From contig JBQMRR010000077.1 of the NCBI GenBank assembly GCA_052174495.1, forward strand, positions 1 through 7,337: a stretch of 7,337 bases of DNA, written 5' to 3'. The notes below the pieces were generated by a model. The model worked only from the letters and a program-made list of their open reading frames with translations, was not told where the DNA came from and did no database searches. This DNA comes from Arsenophonus sp052174495. Lineage in GTDB: Bacteria; Pseudomonadota; Gammaproteobacteria; Enterobacterales; Enterobacteriaceae. Within the stretch, counting starts at the first letter, position 1. Each line of letters opens with the position of its first letter. The translations under genes and the position numbers were made by a program. This document shows positions 1 through 6,379 of this stretch, in pieces.

Positions 1-178
1 CACATGGAAAAAGATGCGCTCTTCAGAGCTATTATTTAATTTTAGTTAAAAATTTGAGATCACTCTGCATTAATATGGTTAGCTGTGCAATCAAGAGCTA
101 CCTCAAATTAATATTAAGTAGAAAAACTTCATACCGCAGTCTATAAAAGATTGGTTTTAGATTAAACCTAAATTATTT

Positions 179-212
179 AAAAAAACTATACTATCATCTC
201 AGATAGTCATAG
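179..212 (-). terminator. Terminator-like hairpin with T7 tail (minus strand)
   Basis: CTATACTATC (186-195) pairs with GATAGTCATAG (202-212), leaving a 6-nt loop and one bulged C at 208. Seven A residues (179-185) abut the left arm, so a minus-strand transcript would read stem-loop then seven U, the classic Rho-independent form. On the plus strand a T-rich run also follows, but only after about ten bases (222-236), so weaker use in that direction is possible. No gene that would need termination on the minus strand is visible, because map lies on the plus strand. Confidence 0.35.
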
Positions 213-261
213 AAATAATAGATTTTTATTTTTTTTAAAAATTGGTATGTCAAGTTGTTAA

Positions 262-290
262 TTGCCATAATTATCCTTCACTGTTAACAT
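262..290 (+). promoter_or_regulatory. Candidate sigma-70 promoter for map
   Basis: TTGCCA (262-267, 5 of 6 to the -35 consensus) is followed after 17 nt by TAACAT (285-290, 4 of 6 to the -10). TGT just before the -10 gives an extended -10. Transcription would start near 297, about 86 nt before the map ATG. A competing TATAAT at 302-307 has no good -35 at the right distance. In such AT-rich DNA chance matches are common. Confidence 0.3.
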
Positions 291-382
291 AACTATAAGG
301 ATATAATATCTATGTTTAATCAATATAATTGGCTGACATGTTCATTATTACTCACTTAAATCAGTATAAATAGGTAGAACTC

Positions 383-1180
383 ATGGCTATCTTAATTAAA
401 ACAGAAGAAGATATTCAGAAAATGCGTATCGCCGGATATTTGGCAGCAGAAGTATTAGAAATTATTGAACCTTATGTAAGTCCAGGTGTTTCTACCGGTG
501 ACCTTGATCGCATCTGTTATTCACATATCGTCAAAAAACAGCAAGCTATCCCAGCCTGTTTAAATTATCATGGATTTCCTAAATCTATCTGTACATCTGT
601 TAATGATGTTATTTGTCATGGTATTCCAAGTGACGAGAAAATTTTAAAAGAAGGTGATATCATTAATATTGATGTTACCATTATTAAAAATGGTTTTCAT
701 GGCGACACATCTAAAATGTTTATTATTGGCAAACCAACTATAAAAGCTGAACTGTTATGTAAGGTAACACAAGAAAGTCTTTATCTTGCCTTAAAAGTAA
801 TCAAACCTGGCATTCGGTTACGAACGATAGGTCAAGAAATTCAGAAATTTGTTGAACAGCATCATTTTTCTGTTGTACGTGAATATTGTGGCCATGGTAT
901 TGGTCAAGTTTTTCATGAAGAACCTCAAGTATTACATTACGATGCTGATGACGGCGGTATTATACTTCAAAAAGGCATGACATTTACTATTGAACCAATG
1001 GTAAATACCGGCGATTGTCGCATTAGAACAATAAAAGATGGTTGGACAGTAAAAACAAAAGATGGAAGTTGGTCAGCGCAATATGAACATACTTTAGCTG
1101 TTACAAATGATGGATGTGAAATTTTAACTTTACGAAAAGAAGAAGAACTATATATTTCGGCTATATTAGTGAATAGATAA
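383..1180 (+). CDS. map: Methionine aminopeptidase type I (Map)
   Basis: Cytosolic metalloprotease that removes the initiator methionine from nascent proteins once the formyl group has been taken off. The 265-residue product matches E. coli Map (264 aa) along its whole length. The five metal ligands of the pita-bread fold are all present at E. coli numbering: Asp97, Asp108, His171, Glu204 and Glu235. The substrate-site histidines His79 (CHGIP) and His178 (FHEEP) are also kept. The family signature around REYCGHGIG is intact. The start is the ATG at 383, with AGG at 372-374 as a Shine-Dalgarno 8 nt upstream; MAILIKTEEDI aligns with the E. coli N-terminus. The only divergent part is the last ~12 residues, which also vary in the family. 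The gene is essential in E. coli and appears fully functional here, beside a decayed glnD. Confidence 0.97.
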   Translation: MAILIKTEEDIQKMRIAGYLAAEVLEIIEPYVSPGVSTGDLDRICYSHIVKKQQAIPACLNYHGFPKSICTSVNDVICHGIPSDEKILKEGDIINIDVTIIKNGFHGDTSKMFIIGKPTIKAELLCKVTQESLYLALKVIKPGIRLRTIGQEIQKFVEQHHFSVVREYCGHGIGQVFHEEPQVLHYDADDGGIILQKGMTFTIEPMVNTGDCRIRTIKDGWTVKTKDGSWSAQYEHTLAVTNDGCEILTLRKEEELYISAILVNR

Positions 1181-1657
1181 TATTTGATTGATCTCTATAA
1201 TTTAAAAGTTTTTATGTTAACGTTTTACTAATTTCTATTTCTATTTCTATTATAGATATTATTTATTACTGATCTCTGATCTCATAATCAAATTTCTTCC
1301 AGTAATTATGCAGTTATGATATCATAATAAAAATTAGATTGCCAATCTGATCTTGAGTATTGACAAATGATTACAGCCTCTTTTGTAAATCAAAAATTTC
1401 AATCTAATTCTCTAATTAATCATTAATTGCCGTTGGTGCTTCTATGTTCAACAAGGATTACATGCTCTACAAATATAAACTTATTAATTTAAGCTAACAT
1501 TATTTTCCTATTAGGATAGGATCACGACTAAGATTAGTCAATTTATTACTCTGTTGTAAACATTTAGGTGTTTGGTTCTGGATATTATATACACCTTCGT
1601 CATATAGCCCTATTCATGCTAAGATGGCTACTTAGGATTATAGTTGAGGGAAATATT
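1181..1657. other. 477-nt spacer without recognisable gene
   Basis: Nothing here aligns by eye with a known protein on either strand, and all frames are broken by stops. In E. coli the map-glnD gap is only about 60 nt, so this spacer is long. It contains three tandem copies of ATTTCT (1231-1248), a 14-bp palindrome TTATGATATCATAA (1314-1327), and two adjacent small inverted repeats: TCCTAT/ATAGGA (1506-1521) and GACTAA/TTAGTC (1526-1539). None is followed by a T run, so they are not obvious terminators. It may be eroded sequence or the former glnD promoter region. Confidence 0.5.
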
Positions 1658-3910
1658 ATGATGATAAAGGCTCCATCATCAGATAATATAACACTTGAAA
1701 TTAGTACTGTTCTCTTCAGGTAAGCAGAGAACTTGCGTTTACACTTTAAGTTAAGCATTATAGCATATCTGAATTTACCGTTACTAAATAGCAAAATAAT
1801 ATGATGTTGATGAAAGATCGCCTATGTTAGCAAAGATTGTTTCTTTTTTTGGCAGAGAAATTTATAGCCACGTTTGTATTTTAATTGTCGTGATTTTAAA
1901 TAATTTTCTCCAATCAGATAACTCAGTAAACTAAAAGACTTCATGTTATGAAATTTACTCAGTTATTTTCTTAATTGGCTTAATATAGCTGTTCATATTT
2001 TGAATCTAGAATTCCTTACCAATAACTTTCCTGGTTACATTAGCCTTATTGGGCGACGGTGACTAATTTCATGTAGCCTAGCAAAGCTTCATACCATTAA
2101 CTTCATCTGAAAATAAATAGTAAACTTTTATCGATAATCGGCTCAAAAAATATCTAATACACTCTGCATTAAACTTTTCAAGAATTTGATCGCTCACATG
2201 ATATTCTTAATATCAGACAATGTAAGATCACAAACTTGTTTTTCCTTTCCCCTCCTCCTCTCCCGCATTTTCTACCTTTTACTATATGAAATATATAACG
2301 CTTCCATTTAAGGGATCAAGAAAATATTTCATTGATTTTAATAATAGCACTTAGTTATTTAAGTTTAGCTATCCCGCTAAATTAAGGAGAGAAGTAACGC
2401 TATCTAAATTCTGTTTTTAAATCAATATCTATTTATTTTGCTGATCCCTGTAAAGTTAATCTATATATAGTATTATATGTGGAAAGGCAACTACGCTGAT
2501 TCAGAGACGTTTATGATCTGAATACTGTTTTATTTATATAAGTTATTAGAAAATCTGTTGTATAACAGATAGACTATTGTTCTACTCTAATGTTTCATAA
2601 ATCTATTCTCCATCTTTAATTAGACATTGTTTACGCACCCACTAAAGTCAGAAAATCAACTCTCTTGATTAGGTTCTAGTTTTTCTGAGTAAACTGCAGC
2701 AGCTTTAATACCATTAAAAGGGTTGTTTTTTCTTGAACTACAGCACTTTGCGTGTCAATTTCATACCCTCACTATCACAAAAGCTGATTAAAGCAGATTC
2801 ATCGTTTTATAATGCCAATGCGGCTAACTTACAAGAAGTTCCTAAAATTTCAGCCATTCTTCTCAATTATTCTTTAGATTCTTCATGGTTGATAATTTTG
2901 TTAACAAAATATCAAGAGATTTATTAACGGCATCATAGCTATTTACTAGTCAGAAACCGCCTCCTGCAATTCACCCTTAACTTTCGATTGCATACTTTTC
3001 GGGAATAAAGCCAACGTATTAGTTATTTCATGTACCAACAGGGCTTGTAGTATGTGTCTAAAAATATCTTTGGCTGCTAGATTTTAAAAATGAAAAGCAC
3101 TCTCTCCCTGCAGAAAGCCTAGAAGAAAATACTCAAGCAACGCGCTTACTAGCCATTGAGGAATTCAGGAGAGTTTAATTCTAATTTTTGATAGACATCT
3201 TTGATCGCAATAAACTCCCCTTACGTCCATACATAGTCCTGCCAATGATAACTAGTGGTCAAAGGTAATTATCTTATCTAATAGAATGGAATGTAAAATG
3301 ACATATGCTTTCATCCAAGAAATAAACGTAGCGCCTACTCATTAAATTATGTAGTCTCTATTGCTGATGCACTTCAAGCATTACTGTTTTAATTTACTGA
3401 TACTACTAAGCAGAGAGATTATGTGCTTTTCATCGAGAACTACCTTAGAGCTTCGTAAAAATCATTCTGGATATTCCTAGCTAGTACAGGTATGAGAGTA
3501 ACTTTTTCCTGCTTTTTATACGTTTCAGATAGGGCAGTAATAATGAGTTGCTGAAGTATATTTCATTGGCACAGTGATTTATTGATCTTAGTTATTTAAT
3601 CTTAACATCACAAATATCCGTTTTGTAGGTTAGCAATGACAAATAACAGTTACAGACAAGGATAATCTAGGCGTCCGTCAACAAGCCGCGTTGAGCATGT
3701 TATTGTAAAATAGCTTTGATCTCATCCTCAACAACAGTGCTATCAGCTCCTGACGGCATTAGGGATAAGTTTATAAAAGTGATTATAGTAATATCTGATT
3801 TTGTGAATATCTCTAGGGTATACTTTCATGGGATATGATCTCTCTGTTGTTGAAATCATCCACGAAATCAATTAGCAGTATATGCCGACATTCATCTCAG
3901 AAATCAATAT
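1658..3910 (+). pseudogene. glnD: Degraded glnD (PII uridylyltransferase / uridylyl-removing enzyme)
   Basis: GlnD senses glutamine and adds or removes UMP on PII proteins (GlnB/GlnK), steering glutamine synthetase and NtrBC. Here it is a ruin with many stops and frameshifts, yet landmarks recur in the E. coli order. ATG 1658 has GAGGG at 1646-1650, and the first frame stops at 1721. Then come RELAFTL (about 1726; RDELTVGG), the nucleotidyltransferase GRGELH region (2051-2072), LILS-E-K (2097-2120), PAELRELN-CL (2361-2410), RRVSELN (2505-2526) and YSTLR..LSQKL..ADSSF (open piece 2733-2927; YSTTLRQLRH..LQQPLCNIPEARKLF). These are followed by FHAYTVDEHTIR (2970-3003), IAAL..HSILGA (3066-3112, HD dyad gone), ETQLVAW (3133-3160), KQSLLRELYF..EKQLR (3408-3448), WHARHLL (3567-3584), first ACT DGMAMDTFIV (3752-3787) and second ACT IFADLGIS..HG (3791-3832). 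Its place after map matches E. coli. The 5' boundary is likely and the 3' boundary approximate; length is about 2.25 kb against 2.67 kb. Confidence 0.85.
2239..2264. other. 26-nt uninterrupted pyrimidine tract
   Basis: Twenty-six consecutive C/T residues, with CCT repeated three times at its centre (CCTCCTCCT from 2251), lie inside the glnD remnant. The run is C-rich, in contrast to the AT-rich surroundings. On the minus strand it reads as a purine run with repeated GGAGG, but no open frame starts at a suitable distance beyond it. I see no function; it may be a local expansion in unconstrained DNA. Confidence 0.8.
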
Positions 3911-3993
3911 CACTAAAATGGGCATAACTTACAGTAGTAAGGATGCAAGACAAAATTTTATGAATAAAATAATAGCAAAGAGGATTTTTTATT

Positions 3994-4419
3994 ATGATGC
4001 AACGTACGTTTTCCATTATTAAGCCAAATGCAGTTAAAAAAAATGTAATTGGTGAGATTTATAGCCGTTTTGAGAAATCTGGATTTGAAATTATTGCTGC
4101 TAAAATGGTTCGTTTAAACAAAGAACAGGCATCTGAATTTTATGTTGAGCATAAATGTAAGCCTTTTTTTTCTGGATTAGTCGAGTTTATGATTTCAGGC
4201 CCAATAATGTTGCAAATTTTAGCGGCTAATGATGCTATACAGCGTTATCGTGACTTAATTGGCGTAATGAATTGTCCCGCTAAGGGATTATTAGGGACAT
4301 TACGTGCTGATTATTCAGATAGTTTTATAGAAAATGCAGTACATGGCTCAGATTCTATCATATCGGCAGAGCGAGAAATTACTTTTTTCTTTACTGAAAA
4401 CGAAATTTATTCGCGATAA
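3994..4419 (+). CDS. ndk: Nucleoside diphosphate kinase (Ndk)
   Basis: Transfers the gamma phosphate from ATP to other NDPs and dNDPs through a phospho-histidine intermediate, balancing nucleotide pools in the cytosol. The 141-residue product matches E. coli Ndk (143 aa) almost without gaps. The active-site histidine is His117 within NAVHGSDS, and the nucleotide-binding segments RTFSIIKPNAV and GTLRADYSDS are intact. The start is the ATG at 3994: AAGAGGA (3978-3984) lies 9 nt upstream, and a second ATG follows at 3997, so translation from either would give nearly the same protein. The last two to three residues of the E. coli C-terminus are missing, which is not functionally important. ndk precedes rlmN as in E. 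coli, but its usual upstream neighbour pbpC is replaced by the glnD remnant, pointing to a rearrangement just upstream. I found no convincing promoter in the ~80 nt before the gene. Confidence 0.97.
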   Translation: MMQRTFSIIKPNAVKKNVIGEIYSRFEKSGFEIIAAKMVRLNKEQASEFYVEHKCKPFFSGLVEFMISGPIMLQILAANDAIQRYRDLIGVMNCPAKGLLGTLRADYSDSFIENAVHGSDSIISAEREITFFFTENEIYSR

Positions 4420-4461
4420 TAAACAGAAATAGGATTTTTAGCAAAATTTAATAAGATTTAT

Positions 4462-4492
4462 AAATTACCATACTTTGTTAAGTAATTTTTTT
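4462..4492 (+). terminator. Possible Rho-independent terminator after ndk
   Basis: AAATTAC (4462-4468) pairs with GTAATTT (4482-4488) across a 13-nt loop that can fold further (ACTT/AAGT), and seven T residues run from 4486 to 4492. The stem is short and AT-rich, so termination would be weak. It lies 43 nt past the ndk stop and well before rlmN, a sensible place to separate the two transcripts. Simple AT-rich composition could produce this by chance. Confidence 0.35.
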
Positions 4493-4600
4493 GCAAGATT
4501 ATGGGAAGATGTAAATCTATTAAAATAATATTAGTATCAATAAATACAGTTAATTATTAAAAAATCTAAAATTTTTGTCGAAAAGTGTAAAAATAAGGCA

Positions 4601-5749
4601 ATGAATATGTTTCAATATAAAACAATAGCACGATGTTGTGTGCCTTCTTTTTCTCCTATTAAGAAATCAGCAAAAGTAAATTTGTTGAATATGAATCGTA
4701 AACAGATGCGGCAGTTCTTTACTGATATGGGGGAAAAGGCATTTCGGGCTGATCAAATAATGAAATGGATTTATCACCATTGTTATGATGATTTTAATTT
4801 AATGACTGATATTAATAAGATATTACGGACTAAATTAAAGGCCATTGCCGAAATCCGAGCGCCTAAAATTGCGCAAGAGCGGCATTCTTCTGATGGCACG
4901 ATAAAATGGGCAATAACGGTAGTTGAACAACAAGTTGAAACAGTTTATATTCCTGAAGGTAAACGGGCAACACTTTGTGTCTCTTCTCAAGTCGGCTGTG
5001 CTCTTAAGTGCAAGTTTTGTTTAACCGCACAACAAGGTTTTAATCGTAATTTACATGTTTCAGAAATTATAGGTCAGGTGTGGCGAGCCACTAAAATTAT
5101 TAGCTCTTTAAAATCTAAAAGACGGCCTCCAATTACTAATGTTGTAATGATGGGAATGGGAGAGCCTTTATTAAATCTAAACAATGTTATTCCAGCAATG
5201 GAAATTATGATGGATGATTTTGGCTTTGGATTGTCAAAACGACGAGTTACTTTATCAACTTCTGGCGTTGTGCCTGCGCTTGATAAATTAGGTGATATGA
5301 TTGATGTTGCGCTGGCAATTTCCTTGCATGCTCCCACTAATAAAATTCGTAACGAGATTCTACCCATTAATAAAAAATATAATATCGAAACCTTGCTGGC
5401 TAGTGTTCGGCGCTATCTAACTAAAACTAATGCAAATCAGGGACGTGTAACTGTTGAATATGTCATGCTAAATGGTATAAATGATAGTACTGAACATGCA
5501 CATCAGCTAGCTGAATGTCTTAAGGACACGCCCAGCAAAATTAATTTAATTCCTTGGAATCCCATTCCTAATGCGCCTTACAACCGCAGCTCTAATAGCT
5601 GTATTGATCGTTTTGCAAAAGTATTAATAAAATATGGTTATACTACTATTGTGCGTAAAACTCGTGGTGATGATATTGATGCTGCGTGTGGTCAATTATC
5701 GGGCGATGTTATTGATCGAAGAAAGCAAGTATTGACAGTTCCTTATTAG
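4601..5749 (+). CDS. rlmN: Dual-specificity 23S rRNA (A2503-C2)/tRNA (A37-C2) methyltransferase RlmN
   Basis: Radical SAM enzyme that methylates C2 of A2503 in 23S rRNA and A37 of some tRNAs, tuning the peptidyl-transferase centre and decoding fidelity. At 382 residues it aligns along nearly the whole of E. coli RlmN (384 aa). The [4Fe-4S] motif CxxxCxxC is Cys133, Cys137, Cys140. The methyl-carrying and resolving cysteines correspond to Cys363 (E. coli 355) and Cys126 (E. coli 118), and Glu113 matches the E. coli Glu105. The SAM-binding stretch MMGMGEPLLN is intact. The coordinates use the outermost ATG, but AAGG at 4595-4598 is only 2 nt from it and 8 nt from the ATG at 4607, so 4607 is the better start. 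The first ~20 residues are unlike E. coli and the last ~10 are missing; both ends are variable in the family. It lies between ndk and the pilW-rodZ segment, the standard order. Confidence 0.96.
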   Translation: MNMFQYKTIARCCVPSFSPIKKSAKVNLLNMNRKQMRQFFTDMGEKAFRADQIMKWIYHHCYDDFNLMTDINKILRTKLKAIAEIRAPKIAQERHSSDGTIKWAITVVEQQVETVYIPEGKRATLCVSSQVGCALKCKFCLTAQQGFNRNLHVSEIIGQVWRATKIISSLKSKRRPPITNVVMMGMGEPLLNLNNVIPAMEIMMDDFGFGLSKRRVTLSTSGVVPALDKLGDMIDVALAISLHAPTNKIRNEILPINKKYNIETLLASVRRYLTKTNANQGRVTVEYVMLNGINDSTEHAHQLAECLKDTPSKINLIPWNPIPNAPYNRSSNSCIDRFAKVLIKYGYTTIVRKTRGDDIDAACGQLSGDVIDRRKQVLTVPY

Positions 5750-5861
5750 TGAAGCACTTATATAGTAAAAGCAGTCTGAATTTTATTTATATAAATATAA
5801 AGATATTAAATATCATAATTTCTTTTATTACTAACTATTTAAATAAATAAGAGTGATATTA

Positions 5862-5879
5862 TAATGATATATATCATTA
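5862..5879. repeat. 18-bp perfect palindrome
   Basis: TAATGATATATATCATTA is its own reverse complement. It resembles two outward parts of a Fur-type operator (ATGAT...ATCAT) but the centre is too long for the Fur consensus. It overlaps the likely start codon (5864-5866) of the decayed pilW gene. It consists mostly of A and T, so a chance origin is quite possible. Confidence 0.6.
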
Positions 5880-6379
5880 ATTTTCTATATTAATGGGTTT
5901 TATTAATAGGATATACTAGTATTAATAAATATATTGATATTGCGATTATGATATCATGGGAACAATTAGGGATTACTGATTTTATTAGTAGGGAATTATC
6001 CAGCCGAACATTATCTTCTTGAGAAGATAATGTTGAGTAAAGTCAAATGAGATGGCTAATTTAGATATGGCAATCATTATGTATTAGCATAAGCAATCAA
6101 CTTTAATATTAAAATATTTTAAAATAGCAATTAGTTCATCAGTAATTAATAATATAAGTAATACTATATTACTATGTAGACTTTTTATTCTCTAGATATA
6201 TCTTAAGAGATAATTAAATTAAGGAAAGAAGAAAGTATATAGTGGGCTGAATTGTAAAATATTTCAAAAATAAAGTAAGAAATATTATCGGTATGAAGAT
6301 TTTTTATTAACTTATAGATGAAATTTTAAAAACCTTCATGATGTTAAAACTCAAAAAAGAACAATATTCCCACGAATGA
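5864..6379 (+). pseudogene. pilW: Degraded pilW/pilF (TPR lipoprotein, type IV pilus stability type)
   Basis: In Haemophilus, Yersinia and relatives a TPR outer-membrane lipoprotein gene sits between rlmN and rodZ. Here that slot holds a broken copy. A likely start is ATG 5864 with AAGAG at 5849-5853. After a frameshift, FSILMG (near 5881-5898) resembles the end of a lipoprotein signal peptide, but phenylalanine stands where the lipid-bearing cysteine should be. The best piece is 5961-6047: NN, a TAG stop where the family has Tyr, G, then GNYPAEHYLLEKIMLSK, a typical TPR helix pair (family NNYGxFLxxxGxYxxAExYxxKA). Another TPR-like piece, STLILKYFKIAISS, is at 6098-6139 in another frame. From 6311 a frame stays open for 22 codons and ends at TGA 6377-6379, overlapping the rodZ ATG as ATGA. 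Family genes are roughly 750 nt, so about a third is lost. The TPR call is fairly firm; the name rests on synteny. Confidence 0.68.
6007..6034. repeat. 13-bp perfect inverted repeat (hairpin)
   Basis: AACATTATCTTCT (6007-6019) and AGAAGATAATGTT (6022-6034) are perfect reverse complements separated by TG. No T run follows on either strand, so it is not a standard terminator. It falls inside the TPR-coding part of the pilW remnant (codons for EHYLLEKIM). It is the longest uninterrupted stem I noticed in the window. Confidence 0.8.

Larger units (their letters stand above)
1..382. other. Non-coding region upstream of map
   Basis: No open frame here looks like a protein. In E. coli the ribosomal protein gene rpsB lies divergently upstream of map at a similar distance, so its start could lie just left of position 1. 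I could not recognise the t44/rpsB leader RNA on the minus strand. A perfect TTGACA hexamer on the minus strand (253 down to 248) could be a -35 box for such a divergent gene, but the matching -10 (about AATAAA after 17 nt) is poor. A hairpin with an adjacent T run and a candidate map promoter are listed separately. Confidence 0.5.

Noticed and set aside
1..180. t44/rpsB leader RNA on the minus strand
   Set aside because: Position would fit E. coli spacing, but I could not recognise the conserved leader structure and rpsB itself is not in the window.
365..370. TATAAA as a map -10 box
   Set aside because: Transcription would begin inside or beyond the ribosome binding region, too close to the ATG at 383.
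1314..1325. TTATGATATCAT occurring here and again at 5946-5957 as a dispersed repeat
   Set aside because: Only 12 bp, AT-rich and self-complementary; the second copy lies in the pilW remnant. Two copies are not enough for a repeat family.
1319..1380. Apparent match to the GlnD YHGTSYNLEPDIK region
   Set aside because: It would place residue ~207 far upstream of the N-terminal motifs found at 1726 and 2051, so it breaks collinearity and is likely chance.
1500..1610. Stop-free minus-strand stretch of about 35 codons with a protein-like composition
   Set aside because: I could not match it to any family, it lacks a start with a ribosome binding site, and such stretches are expected by chance.
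1600..1794. 64-codon open frame on the minus strand
   Set aside because: It overlaps the 5' end of the glnD remnant antisense, has no ribosome binding site or recognisable motif, and such lengths occur by chance.
5074..5367. 97-codon open frame on the minus strand
   Set aside because: It lies wholly antisense to conserved rlmN coding sequence and is explained by codon constraint on the other strand.
5862..5879. Fur box
   Set aside because: The half sites are separated by too many bases for the 19-bp Fur consensus, and AT-rich DNA yields such matches readily.
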